This document shows positions 26,409 to 34,919 of a stretch of 64,000 bases of DNA, piece by piece. Within the stretch, counting starts at the first letter, position 1; each line of letters opens with the position of its first letter. The stretch is from contig JAKQJC010000007.1 of the NCBI GenBank assembly GCA_029561345.1, positions 220,792 through 284,791 on the forward strand. Reading direction: 5' to 3'. The translations under genes and the position numbers were made by a program. A model generated the notes under the pieces. That model was not told the DNA's origin. It did no database searches and worked only from the letters and a program-made list of their open reading frames with translations. This DNA is from Chloroflexota bacterium (GTDB lineage Bacteria; Chloroflexota; Anaerolineae; Anaerolineales; Anaerolineaceae).

Positions 26409-27437
26409 ATGGTTGATGAAGATAAACAGGCGGTTATCGCGCGCAAAGGCGCCATGCAGATGGCACGGCGCATATTCTGGAATGATGGGCAAAAACGCCT
26501 GCGCGCGGGATGGCGCATGCTTGCACAGCTGCTCATTGCCGGGGTGCTGGTGATGGCGGCAACAGCAATCTGGTCGTTGGTGTCTGAGTGGATCCTGAAT
26601 TCAGCTCTGGCAGAGAGTCTGGCTGTGAGATTGGTGGTGAGACTGGTGAAAGTGAACATCACCTGGTTGTGCCTGGTAGCCAGTCTGGCTCTGGCAGGGC
26701 GTTTTCTCGATCGCCGCCCGCTGCGAGATTTTGGCTTTGCATTGGACCGGAACTGGTGGCTGGATCTGGGCTTTGGGCTTCTGCTGGGGGCAGGATTGAT
26801 GGCGGCGATTTTCGGCGTGGAATATGCCCTGGGATGGGTGGAAATCCGGGCAACCCTGCAGACCAATTCCAATACCTTTGGCATCGGCATCATCCTCTAC
26901 ATTGGTATGTTCCTTGGGGTAGCCATGGAAGAAGAAATCATGGCCCGCGGTTATTGGCTGAGAAACCTGGCTGAAGGGTTTACGGGCCGCTGGCTCAAGC
27001 CGCGAGGCGCATTATTACTCGCCTACGCAATTTCATCGGCCATCTTTGGACTGCTGCATCTGGGCAATGAGAATGCTTCCCTGGTGAGTACGCTGAATCT
27101 GGTGATGGCAGGACTGATGTTGGGATTGCCCTATGTGCTGACGGGTGAATTGGCAATCCCGATCGGGCTGCACATGACGTGGAATTTCTTCCAGGGAAAT
27201 GTATTTGGTTTTCCTGTGAGCGGCGGAGCGCCGGGGACAACATTTATCGCCATCCAGCAGGGTGGGGCAGATCTGTGGACTGGCGGAGCCTTTGGGCCTG
27301 AAGCAGGCCTGGTAGGGGTGCTGGCCATGCTGCTGGGCACTGGCGCAATCGTGCTCTGGGTCCGGTTAAGGCGCGGTCGGGTGACATTCGAATCCCGTCT
27401 GGCAGATTACCGGGAAGAGTCTGCGAACTACATTTAA
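26409..27437 (+). CDS. CPBP-family intramembrane metalloprotease (CAAX/Abi type)
   Basis: A 342-residue multi-pass membrane protein with about eight hydrophobic segments. The three CPBP motifs are present: AMEEEIMARGYWLRNL (EExxxR), SAIFGLLHLGNEN (FxxxH) and IPIGLHMTWNFFQG (HxxxN). Relatives cleave prenylated proteins or signal peptides, or give bacteriocin immunity; the substrate here is unknown. The frame is open back into the terminator hairpin. A TATAAT at 26366-26371 makes the upstream ATG at 26370 unlikely, and ATG 26409 has TTGGAG 10 nt before it, so that start is chosen. No partner gene is obvious. Confidence 0.88.
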   Translation: MVDEDKQAVIARKGAMQMARRIFWNDGQKRLRAGWRMLAQLLIAGVLVMAATAIWSLVSEWILNSALAESLAVRLVVRLVKVNITWLCLVASLALAGRFLDRRPLRDFGFALDRNWWLDLGFGLLLGAGLMAAIFGVEYALGWVEIRATLQTNSNTFGIGIILYIGMFLGVAMEEEIMARGYWLRNLAEGFTGRWLKPRGALLLAYAISSAIFGLLHLGNENASLVSTLNLVMAGLMLGLPYVLTGELAIPIGLHMTWNFFQGNVFGFPVSGGAPGTTFIAIQQGGADLWTGGAFGPEAGLVGVLAMLLGTGAIVLWVRLRRGRVTFESRLADYREESANYI

Positions 27438-27485
27438 TAGGCTCACGAAGTGAACTGATTGGGGATACTTGCCCTTTGAGGAGAC

Positions 27486-27504
27486 CCTCTCGCACATCGA
27501 GAGG
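27486..27504 (+). terminator. Small hairpin after the CPBP gene, weak terminator
   Basis: CCTCTCG and CGAGAGG (7 bp, 5-nt loop) are followed by CATTTGTG, which is too poor in T for a confident rho-independent terminator. Confidence 0.35.
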
Positions 27505-27557
27505 CATTTGTGATTATTCGCACGGCCAAAAGCAACCAAATATGACAATTTTTGTAT

Positions 27558-27563
27558 TATAAT
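27558..27563 (+). promoter_or_regulatory. -10 box of the hyp operon, leaderless start
   Basis: A perfect TATAAT ends 7 nt before the hypA ATG, so transcription would begin at or next to the start codon. There is no Shine-Dalgarno sequence in AATTGCCCGT and no convincing -35 box. Confidence 0.6.
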
Positions 27564-27570
27564 TGCCCGT

Positions 27571-27951
27571 ATGCATGAACTCGCAGTGACTGAAAATATC
27601 CTGGCAATTGCCAAACGCCATGCCGAAGAGGCTGGTGCTGTCAAAGTGACCGATATCCACCTGGTGATTGGGCGACTATCCAGCATTGTGGATGAGTCCA
27701 TCCAATTTTATTGGGATATGATCGCGGAGAACACCCTCTGCGAGGGAGCCAAATTGCATTTTGATCGCACCCCGGCCACACTCCGCTGCAATGCTTGCCA
27801 GCATGAGTATACGCTCGCCGCTGAACTGATGCCCTGTCCCGCTTGCGGCAGCCCCAATATCCAGGTATTGACAGGTGAAGAGTTCTACCTGGAAAGCATC
27901 GAGATCACTCGCGAACAAGAACCTCCCAGGAAAAGAAAGGGTAAAGGATGA
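27571..27951 (+). CDS. hypA: [NiFe]-hydrogenase nickel metallochaperone HypA
   Basis: Delivers nickel to the hydrogenase large subunit together with HypB. The 126 residues start with MHELAVTENIL, whose His2 and Glu3 are the nickel ligands. The zinc site is two CxxC motifs (CNACQHEY and CPACGSP). The start is fixed by the conserved MHE N-terminus, even though no Shine-Dalgarno sequence is present. It is the first gene of hypABFCDE and overlaps hypB by 4 nt. Confidence 0.97.
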   Translation: MHELAVTENILAIAKRHAEEAGAVKVTDIHLVIGRLSSIVDESIQFYWDMIAENTLCEGAKLHFDRTPATLRCNACQHEYTLAAELMPCPACGSPNIQVLTGEEFYLESIEITREQEPPRKRKGKG

Positions 27952-28613
27952 CCACTCAGCGCGTAACTGTTGTTGAAAAAATTCTTAATGCCAACGACCA
28001 ACTCGCAGCTCAAAACAAGGCCCGTCTGGATGCTGCCGGCATTTTCTCCATCAATATCATGGCTTCTCCCGGCGCCGGAAAAACCAGCGTCATTCTCAAC
28101 ACCATCAAAGCCCTGATGCCCGATATTCGTCTGGGCGTCATCGAGGGCGACACCGCCCCGGTCACCATTGATGCCGATAAAGTCACCGCTGCGGGCATGC
28201 CCGCGGTACAGATTAACACCGGCGGTGATTGCCATCTCGATGCAGCCATGATTAAGGATGCCCTCAACCAGCTTCCTCTGGAAAGCCTGGATATCATCAT
28301 TATTGAAAATGTGGGCAACCTGGTTTGTCCCGCAGCCTGGGATCTGGGCACCCATGCCAATGTGCTCATTGCCAGCATTCCTGAAGGTGATGACAAGCCG
28401 TACAAATATCCGAATATTTACCGCGGTTTGGACGTGTTGATCCTCAACAAGATGGATCTGCTGCCCTACATCAATTTCAATACTGATTACTTCAAGCAGG
28501 GTGTCGAAATGCTCAATCCTGGCCTCATCACCTTCCCCGTTTCCTGTAAGACAGGCGAGGGGCTGTCTGCCTGGGCAGATTGGCTGAAGTCCCACCTTAA
28601 ACGGAAGGGATAA
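27948..28613 (+). CDS. hypB: Hydrogenase nickel-incorporation GTPase HypB
   Basis: GTPase that drives nickel insertion into the [NiFe] active site. The 221 residues have the P-loop ASPGAGKTS, the switch segment VIEGDT, the metal site GGDCHLDA at the dimer interface, IIENVGNLVCP and the NKMD guanine motif. The N-terminal CxxCGC nickel site and histidine-rich stretch of some HypBs are missing, so it is a minimal GTPase without nickel storage. Its stop overlaps the hypF start (TAATG). Confidence 0.97.
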   Translation: MTTQRVTVVEKILNANDQLAAQNKARLDAAGIFSINIMASPGAGKTSVILNTIKALMPDIRLGVIEGDTAPVTIDADKVTAAGMPAVQINTGGDCHLDAAMIKDALNQLPLESLDIIIIENVGNLVCPAAWDLGTHANVLIASIPEGDDKPYKYPNIYRGLDVLILNKMDLLPYINFNTDYFKQGVEMLNPGLITFPVSCKTGEGLSAWADWLKSHLKRKG

Positions 28614-30904
28614 TGGAAAACCTCTCCGGGCTGAAAGTCCACATCCGCGGCATTGTTCAGGGAGTTGGCTTCCGCCCTTTTGTCTATAACCTTGCCACCT
28701 CGCTGGCATTGACCGGCTGGGTGTGCAACACCTCCCGCGGGGTTGAAATTGAAGTCAACGGTCCATCCCCAGTGCTGGAGGAATTTACCCGCCGTCTGAG
28801 AATCGATGCGCCGCCTCTGGCGCGTATCGATTCTTTTCTGGTCACTCCCTGCCAACCCGATGGCTATGCGCTGTTTTCCATCATCGAAAGCCAGCCACAG
28901 CCCGGCGATTTTATCCCCATCTCTCCTGATGTCTCCATCTGCCCTGACTGCCGCCGTGAACTCTTTGATCCGGCAGACCGGCGATTCCGTTACCCTTTCA
29001 TCAACTGCACCAACTGCGGCCCGCGTTTCACCATCATTCAGGACATCCCTTATGACCGCCCCAAAACCACCATGTCTGGTTTTCCCCTTTGCCCTGAATG
29101 TGATCGGGAATATCACAATCCCGCTGACCGGCGATTTCATGCTCAGCCCGTGGCCTGCCCGGTCTGCGGTCCCAAAATTTGGCTGCAAAAAGATGGGCAA
29201 CGCATCTCTGAAAATGATGAAGCTGTTCTTCAGGCCCGCGCCTGGATGAATGAGGGGTTGATCCTGGCCATTAAAGGCCTGGGCGGCTTCCACCTTGCCT
29301 GTGATGCCGCCAATGCTGCTGCCGTCAGCCGGCTGCGCGACCGCAAACGGCGCAGCGATAAGCCTTTCGCGCTCATGGCCTTTGATATCCCGGCTGTTCA
29401 GGCAGTTTGCGATGTCTCTGAGGAGGAAATCCGCCTTCTCTCATCTCCAGCCCATCCCATCGTCCTGCTCCCTCGCAAAAAAGATGGCCCCCTGCCGCCG
29501 GAACTGGCTCCCCATCAATCCTCCCTGGGCATCATGCTCGCCTACACCCCACTGCACCTGCTCCTTTTGGAACCGGCTACTGGTTTTTCAGGGCTGCTGG
29601 TGATGACCAGCGGCAACCTCAGCGAAGAGCCCATTGCCTACGCCGACGAGGATGCCATGGACCGCCTTTCACCCCTGGCTGATGCCTTTCTGCTGCACAA
29701 CCGCCCCATCCATATGCGCGTGGATGATTCTGTGGCTCGCGTGATTGAGAACAAACCCTACCCCGTCCGCCGCGCTCGCGGTTACGCGCCCGATCCCATT
29801 TCCCTTGCCTGGGATGGCATCTCCACCCTGGCTGCGGGCGCAGAGTTGAAAAACACTTTCTGCCTGACCCGCGATCGCTATGCCTTCATCAGCCACCATA
29901 TCGGCGATCTGGAAAATTTTGAAACCCTGCGTTCTTATGAAGAAGGCATCATCCATTACGAAAAACTATTCCGCATCCAGCCGCAGTTCGTCGCCTGTGA
30001 TCTCCATCCAGACTACCTCTCCACCCGCTATGCCCGCCAGCGCGCTGAAGATGAAAACCTGCCTCTTATGGCGGTCCAGCACCACCACGCCCACCTGGCG
30101 GCCTGCCTGGCTGAAAACGCGCATCCGGCTGAGGAACTGGCAGTGGGCCTGTGTTTTGACGGCACCGGTCTGGGTCTGGATGGAAAGATTTGGGGGGGCG
30201 AAATTCTGACCGGCAGCTATGCTGCTTTCACCCGCAATTACCATCTGGCATATTTTCCCCTCCCCGGCGGCGATGCTTCCATTCGCAAACCAGCCCGCAC
30301 GGCTCTGAGTCTGCTCTACCAGCTTGGCCTGGAATGGGAACCTGACCTGCCGCCCATGCAGCATCTGTGTTATGAGGAAAGGACGGCTCTGCGGGTCCAG
30401 CTGGACCGCAAATTGAACGTCATCGCCACCTCCAGCATGGGCCGCCTTTTTGATGCGGTCTCGGCCCTGTTGGGCGTTTGCCAGCAAATCAACTACGAAG
30501 GGCAGGCTGCCATCGAACTGGAAGCGCTGGCTGATCCCGCTGAAACCGGTCTTTACAACCTGGATGTTCAAAGCGGCATCATCGATCCTGCACCTCTGAT
30601 CTCTCAGCTTCTGGCTGATTGGCGCTCAGGCGTCAGCCTGCCGCGTTTGTCAGCCCGTTTCCACAACAGCCTCGCGCGAGTGGCCGCCGATCTGGCCGGT
30701 CATCTCTGCCAGATCACGGGCGCTAAAACCGTCGCCCTCAGCGGCGGCGTGTGGCAGAATAAAACCCTGCTTAACCTCACCCTATCTCTGCTGCGCCAGA
30801 CAGACCTGAAAATTCTCATTCACCGCCAGCTTCCCCCGAATGATGGCTGCATTTCATTGGGTCAGGCGGCCGTGGCCAGGTTTTCGTCACCTCAAGTTCA
30901 TTAA
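28613..30904 (+). CDS. hypF: Carbamoyltransferase HypF
   Basis: Makes the thiocarboxamide that becomes the cyanide ligands of the hydrogenase iron, using carbamoyl phosphate and ATP. The 763 residues show all domains in order: acylphosphatase (GIVQGVGFRPFVYNLA, about 1-95), two zinc fingers (CPDCRRELFDPADRRFRYPF and CPECDREYHNPADRRFHAQP, about 105-185), a YrdC-like domain (about 200-385, KPFALMAFD and VMTSGNLSEEPI) and a Kae1-like C-terminal domain with HHHAHLAACLAEN. It is full length with no damage seen. It joins hypB upstream and is followed by hypC after 18 nt. Confidence 0.97.
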   Translation: MENLSGLKVHIRGIVQGVGFRPFVYNLATSLALTGWVCNTSRGVEIEVNGPSPVLEEFTRRLRIDAPPLARIDSFLVTPCQPDGYALFSIIESQPQPGDFIPISPDVSICPDCRRELFDPADRRFRYPFINCTNCGPRFTIIQDIPYDRPKTTMSGFPLCPECDREYHNPADRRFHAQPVACPVCGPKIWLQKDGQRISENDEAVLQARAWMNEGLILAIKGLGGFHLACDAANAAAVSRLRDRKRRSDKPFALMAFDIPAVQAVCDVSEEEIRLLSSPAHPIVLLPRKKDGPLPPELAPHQSSLGIMLAYTPLHLLLLEPATGFSGLLVMTSGNLSEEPIAYADEDAMDRLSPLADAFLLHNRPIHMRVDDSVARVIENKPYPVRRARGYAPDPISLAWDGISTLAAGAELKNTFCLTRDRYAFISHHIGDLENFETLRSYEEGIIHYEKLFRIQPQFVACDLHPDYLSTRYARQRAEDENLPLMAVQHHHAHLAACLAENAHPAEELAVGLCFDGTGLGLDGKIWGGEILTGSYAAFTRNYHLAYFPLPGGDASIRKPARTALSLLYQLGLEWEPDLPPMQHLCYEERTALRVQLDRKLNVIATSSMGRLFDAVSALLGVCQQINYEGQAAIELEALADPAETGLYNLDVQSGIIDPAPLISQLLADWRSGVSLPRLSARFHNSLARVAADLAGHLCQITGAKTVALSGGVWQNKTLLNLTLSLLRQTDLKILIHRQLPPNDGCISLGQAAVARFSSPQVH

Positions 30905-30922
30905 TTAGCAAGGAGAAACGCT

Positions 30923-31180
30923 ATGTGTCTTGCCGTTCCTGGAAAAATCGTCAGCATCTACACCTCCGGCGCCATGCGCATGTGTAAAATCGACTTTGGC
31001 GGCGTTGTCCGCGAAGCCTGCATTGAAACCCTTCCCGAAGCCAAGGTGGGCGACTACACCATCATTCACGCTGGTTTTGCCCTGAATATTCTCAGCGAAG
31101 AAGAAGCCGAAGCCACCCTCGAAGCCCTCCGTCAGATTGGCGCATTCGAGGAGGAGGATCAGGATCTGATTGGAGAATAA
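30923..31180 (+). CDS. hypC: Hydrogenase assembly chaperone HypC
   Basis: An 85-residue chaperone that carries the Fe(CN)2CO unit with HypD and docks to the hydrogenase large subunit. The N-terminus [12 protein letters not shown] contains the essential Cys2, and [28 protein letters not shown] is the typical second half. RBS AAGGAG lies upstream. It ends 4 nt before the hypD ATG. Confidence 0.97.
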   Translation: MCLAVPGKIVSIYTSGAMRMCKIDFGGVVREACIETLPEAKVGDYTIIHAGFALNILSEEEAEATLEALRQIGAFEEEDQDLIGE

Positions 31181-31184
31181 CCCC

Positions 31185-32276
31185 ATGCGCTTTACCGATG
31201 AATTTCGTGATGCCAGCATGGTCAAGACGGTGCTGGAAGAAATCCGCCGTACCGTCACCCGCCCCTGGGTATTGATGGAGATTTGCGGCGGCCAAACCCA
31301 CGCCATCATGCGTTATGGGCTCGATCAACTGCTTCCCCCTGAGGTCGAACTGGTTCACGGTCCAGGCTGCCCGGTTTGCGTCACCCCCCTTGAATTGATT
31401 GACAAAGCCCTCGCCATCGCTGCCCGTCCGGATGTGATTTTCACGTCCTTTGGCGATATGCTGCGGGTGCCTGGTTCACAGGCCGATCTTTTCTCCATCC
31501 GCGCGCGCGGCGGTCAGGTGCGGGTGGTCTATTCTCCGCTGGATGCCGTTCGCATCGCCCAGGAAAACCCCGATCATCAAGTCGTCTTTTTCGCCATTGG
31601 TTTTGAAACCACCGCGCCCGCCAATGCGGCCAGTGTCATTCAGGCCAAAGCCCTGGGATTGAAAAATTACTCCATTCTGGCCTCTCATGTCTGTGTGCCT
31701 CCAGCCATGCATGCCATCCTCGGCTCGCCTGCCAACCGCATCCAGGGCTTTCTTGCCGCCGGCCATGTCTGTTCGGTCATGGGCACCTGGGAGTATCCCC
31801 CCATCGCCGCCCAATATCAGGTTCCCATCGTCGTCACCGGCTTTGAACCGCTGGATTTGCTCAACGGCATTTTGATGACCCTGCGCCAGCTCGAAGCCGG
31901 TAAAGCCGGGGTTGAAAACGCCTACCCGCGGGTGGTTACAGAACGGGGAAATGTGGCCGCTCAAAAAATGATCCTTCAGGTTTTCGAACCCTGCGACCGG
32001 CAGTGGCGCGGCATCGGCCTGATCCCGATGAGCGGTTTAGGCCTGAGAGCTGAAATGGAGGAATTTGACGCCGAAAAACGCTTCAGTGTCTCTGGCATTC
32101 AAACCCGCGAGTCTGAATTGTGCATCGCCGGCCAGGTTCTCCAGGGGTTAAAGAAACCGCACCACTGCCCCGCCTTTGGCCGCCAGTGCACCCCCGAAAC
32201 CCCGCTCGGCGCGCCAATGGTCTCCTCTGAAGGCGCTTGTTCGGCCTATTTCCGCTATCACCGGGAGGAAGCATGA
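31185..32276 (+). CDS. hypD: Hydrogenase formation protein HypD
   Basis: Iron-sulphur scaffold on which the Fe(CN)2CO group is assembled with HypC. The 363 residues show [15 protein letters not shown] with the active-site cysteine, [11 protein letters not shown], a central [15 protein letters not shown] motif, and the C-terminal [20 protein letters not shown] with cysteines for the [4Fe-4S] cluster. The frame is open to a TTG at 31170, but ATG 31185 has TGGAG 9 nt upstream and gives the normal N-terminus. Its stop overlaps the hypE start (ATGA). Confidence 0.96.
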   Translation: MRFTDEFRDASMVKTVLEEIRRTVTRPWVLMEICGGQTHAIMRYGLDQLLPPEVELVHGPGCPVCVTPLELIDKALAIAARPDVIFTSFGDMLRVPGSQADLFSIRARGGQVRVVYSPLDAVRIAQENPDHQVVFFAIGFETTAPANAASVIQAKALGLKNYSILASHVCVPPAMHAILGSPANRIQGFLAAGHVCSVMGTWEYPPIAAQYQVPIVVTGFEPLDLLNGILMTLRQLEAGKAGVENAYPRVVTERGNVAAQKMILQVFEPCDRQWRGIGLIPMSGLGLRAEMEEFDAEKRFSVSGIQTRESELCIAGQVLQGLKKPHHCPAFGRQCTPETPLGAPMVSSEGACSAYFRYHREEA

Positions 32277-33349
32277 CCTCTGAAAACGTGACCATGCAGG
32301 GACCCGTCTGTCCGCTGCCCATTTCCCATTACGATCATATTATGTTGGGGCACGGCAGCGGCGGCAAAATGACCCACGACCTGGTTAAACGCCTTTTTGC
32401 CTCCGCCTTCAACAACGAAGCTTTGGCCGCCGGCGACGATTCCGCCAGCCTGCCCCTCCCTGCGGCCGCTCAGCTTGAGGGACGTCTTTCATTTACAACC
32501 GATTCCCACATTGTTTCACCCCTCTTCTTCCCCGGCGGTGATATCGGCCGCCTGGCTGTGTGCGGCACCGTCAATGATCTGTGTATGCTGGGCGCAGAAC
32601 CGCTCTATCTCACCGCTGGCTTCATCCTTGAAGAAGGGCTTTCCATTGAAATCCTCCAGCGGGTGGTGCGCGCCATGCAGGCGGCGGCGATCGAGGCCGG
32701 TGTGCAAATTGTCGCCGGAGATACCAAGGTGGTTGAAAAAGGCAAGGCTGATGGATTATTCATTAATACCGCCGGCCTGGGCTGGATTCCCGCTGGCCGC
32801 CACATCAGCGGCTCGCTGGCCAGGCCTGGCGATGTAGTCCTCATCTCCGGCAGCCTGGGTGATCACGGCATGGCCGTGCTGACCGCCCGCGGTGAGCTGG
32901 GCCTGGAAACCGGCATTCAATCCGATGTGGCCCCGCTCAACAGCCTGATTGCCGCCGTCTTGAAAGCCGCCCCCAACACCCATGTGCTGCGCGACCCCAC
33001 CCGCGGCGGCCTCGGCACCACCCTGAACGAAATAGCCGCTCAGAGTAAAATATCCATCTGGCTCGATGAAACCGCCATCCCTGTGTCTCCGGCGGTGCGT
33101 TCAGCCTGTGAAATGCTTGGTTTTGACCCCCTCTATGTGGCCAATGAGGGTAAGGTCATTGTCATCTTACCAGCTGCCGAGGCACAAGCGGGCCTTGCCG
33201 CCATGAAACAGCATCCCTTGGGACAGTCTGCCGCCAAAATTGGCGAAATCAAAGAAGGCTCCGCCGGCCGCGTGCAGCTGCGCACGGCTTTCGGCTCCAC
33301 CCGCATTTTGGACATGCTGGCAGGCGAAATGCTTCCGCGCATTTGCTGA
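32273..33349 (+). CDS. hypE: Hydrogenase expression/formation protein HypE
   Basis: Dehydrates the carbamoyl group that HypF attaches to its C-terminal cysteine, giving the thiocyanate donated to HypC-HypD. The 358 residues contain [52 protein letters not shown] and the terminal PRIC with the carrier cysteine. GGGAGGAAGC directly precedes the ATG. It is the last gene of the maturation operon. Its 3' end contains the promoter of the next gene. Confidence 0.97.
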   Translation: MTSENVTMQGPVCPLPISHYDHIMLGHGSGGKMTHDLVKRLFASAFNNEALAAGDDSASLPLPAAAQLEGRLSFTTDSHIVSPLFFPGGDIGRLAVCGTVNDLCMLGAEPLYLTAGFILEEGLSIEILQRVVRAMQAAAIEAGVQIVAGDTKVVEKGKADGLFINTAGLGWIPAGRHISGSLARPGDVVLISGSLGDHGMAVLTARGELGLETGIQSDVAPLNSLIAAVLKAAPNTHVLRDPTRGGLGTTLNEIAAQSKISIWLDETAIPVSPAVRSACEMLGFDPLYVANEGKVIVILPAAEAQAGLAAMKQHPLGQSAAKIGEIKEGSAGRVQLRTAFGSTRILDMLAGEMLPRIC

Positions 33350-33371
33350 AATGGCTGCTCTTTGTTATACT
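33343..33371 (+). promoter_or_regulatory. Promoter of the methyltransferase gene, starting inside the hypE 3' end
   Basis: TTGCTG at 33343-33348, a 17-bp spacer, then an extended -10 TGTTATACT (TATACT at 33366-33371). The leader would be about 37 nt with AGAGGAAC as Shine-Dalgarno sequence. Confidence 0.5.
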
Positions 33372-33414
33372 TGGGCATATTATTCTAAACTTGACTCCCC
33401 ATAATAGAGGAACT

Positions 33415-34215
33415 ATGAAAATCAATTATCAGGAAACCACCAGTGATCTGCAGACCCGCATCGATATTCACAACAAATTTGGCGGCCGCAATATCGATGA
33501 ATGGATGCTGGATCTGCTGAAACCTCAAAAAGGCATCTCCATTCTGGATGTGGCCTGCGGCAGCGGCAAACAGTGCTTCTCCTTCCACAAATACTGCGAA
33601 GGCGATGTGCGCATCACCGGCGGCGATGTCAATCCGGACCTGCTTTCTCAGGCCCGCGAACAAAATGCCAAAATTGGCAGCCCGGTCACCTTCATGGATC
33701 TGAATTTCAACGTCCATTTCCCCCTGCAAGATAATACTTTTGACCTGGCATCCTGCTGTTTTGCCATTTACTATGCTGAAGATATCCCCTTCACCATCAG
33801 CGAAATACACCGCGTCATCAAACCTGGCGGCCGCCTGTTCACCACCGGCCCCATGCCCGACAACAAAAAGCTCTTCTATGATATCATCCGCGAAGCGACC
33901 GGCAAAACCATTCCCCCCATGCCCGGCTCTTCCCGCTATTCCACCCAGATCTTTGATGCGGTGAAAGGCCTTTTCACCAGCACCCAGATGCACATCTTCC
34001 TCAACCCGCTCACCTTTGAAACCGTTGAGCCCTTTGTGGATTACACCCGCGCCTCCCTGGCTGAAGACCGCAAATTGTGGAGCAGCTTCTTCCAGGATAA
34101 GGATGACTTCGAACGTATCATGGAAAAAATCAATGAAACAGCCAAACGCTGGATCGATCGCGATGGCAAACTGGTGATGACCAAGGTTGTGGGCGGTATT
34201 CTCGCCACCAAGTAG
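33415..34215 (+). CDS. Class I SAM-dependent methyltransferase
   Basis: A 266-residue Rossmann-fold methyltransferase. Motif I is ILDVACGSGKQCF, the acidic end of strand 2 is ITGGDVNPDLL, and motif II/III is TFDLASCCFAIYYAEDIP followed by EIHRVIKPGGRLFTTGP. The C-terminal part has no recognised specificity domain. The protein is soluble and the acceptor unknown. The frame is open upstream into the promoter; ATG 33415 has AGAGGAAC before it. It lies 6 nt upstream of a PIG-L deacetylase, so both may act on one small molecule or glycan. Confidence 0.9.
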   Translation: MKINYQETTSDLQTRIDIHNKFGGRNIDEWMLDLLKPQKGISILDVACGSGKQCFSFHKYCEGDVRITGGDVNPDLLSQAREQNAKIGSPVTFMDLNFNVHFPLQDNTFDLASCCFAIYYAEDIPFTISEIHRVIKPGGRLFTTGPMPDNKKLFYDIIREATGKTIPPMPGSSRYSTQIFDAVKGLFTSTQMHIFLNPLTFETVEPFVDYTRASLAEDRKLWSSFFQDKDDFERIMEKINETAKRWIDRDGKLVMTKVVGGILATK

Positions 34216-34221
34216 GTTTTT

Positions 34222-34872
34222 ATGAACGATATGACTTTCTATGGGCAAAGAGTGGCCTTTATTGGCGCCCACCCGGATGACATTGAGCTGGGGTGCGGCG
34301 CGCTGATTGCCCATATTGTGCAAAAAACAGAGGTGCTGTGCATCACACTCTCAGATAATCAAAAAAATCCGACGCTGAAAAACGTCAAATCAGAGCATCT
34401 CAGCAGCATGAATGTGCTTGGGGTATCTCCTAAAAATGTGTTGGTGAGTGAATTTGAAACCCGCCGTTTTCCCCAGGCCCGTCAGGAGATCCTCGAATAT
34501 CTGATCAGCATCCGCCACCAGTACCATCCCGACATCGTGTTCACCCACACCCGCGCCGATATCCATCAGGATCACGGCACGGTGACTGAAGAGACTTTGC
34601 GCGCCTTCCGCGGCACCACCGTGTTGGGTTTTGATGTGCTGCGCAGCACCTACGGATTCTTCCCCAATTTCCTGGTGGGAGTCACCGAAGATGATGTGGA
34701 TCGCAAAATAGCCGCCTTGGCTGAATATAAAACCTACACCGATAAGTACTACTTCAACCCCGAGACCACCCGCGCCACCCTTATCCGGCACGGCGCCCTG
34801 GCTGAACGGCCTTACGCGGAAGGGTTTGATATTTTACGCATTGTCAGCTCTTTTGACTGCCAGCGTGGATAA
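34222..34872 (+). CDS. PIG-L/LmbE-family deacetylase
   Basis: A 216-residue zinc-dependent N-deacetylase-like protein. The diagnostic AHPDDIELGCG is at the N-terminus, with a second histidine group in THTRADIHQDHGTVTEE. Relatives remove acetyl from GlcNAc-containing molecules (GlcNAc-PI, mycothiol or bacillithiol precursors, lincomycin pathway). No signal peptide is present, so it is cytoplasmic. It is coupled to the methyltransferase 6 nt upstream and closed by a strong terminator. The substrate is unknown. Confidence 0.92.
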   Translation: MNDMTFYGQRVAFIGAHPDDIELGCGALIAHIVQKTEVLCITLSDNQKNPTLKNVKSEHLSSMNVLGVSPKNVLVSEFETRRFPQARQEILEYLISIRHQYHPDIVFTHTRADIHQDHGTVTEETLRAFRGTTVLGFDVLRSTYGFFPNFLVGVTEDDVDRKIAALAEYKTYTDKYYFNPETTRATLIRHGALAERPYAEGFDILRIVSSFDCQRG

Positions 34873-34879
34873 ATTTTTC

Positions 34880-34912
34880 AAGATCGGCAGTCCCCTGCCG
34901 ATCTTCTTTTTT
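34880..34912 (+). terminator. Rho-independent terminator directly before the dus gene
   Basis: AAGATCGGCAG and CTGCCGATCTT (11 bp, 4-nt loop) are followed by CTTTTTT. It ends the methyltransferase/deacetylase unit but lies only 7 nt before the next ATG at 34920. Confidence 0.92.
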
Positions 34913-34919
34913 ATCAACC

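Noticed and set aside
28487..29293. A 268-codon minus-strand frame across the hypB-hypF junction
   Set aside because: It runs antisense to two intact, well-known genes and shows no protein motif or ribosome-binding site.
33385..34323. A 312-codon open frame on the minus strand over the methyltransferase gene
   Set aside because: It is the antisense shadow of a clear Rossmann methyltransferase, has low-complexity Gly/His/Ala content and no recognisable motif.
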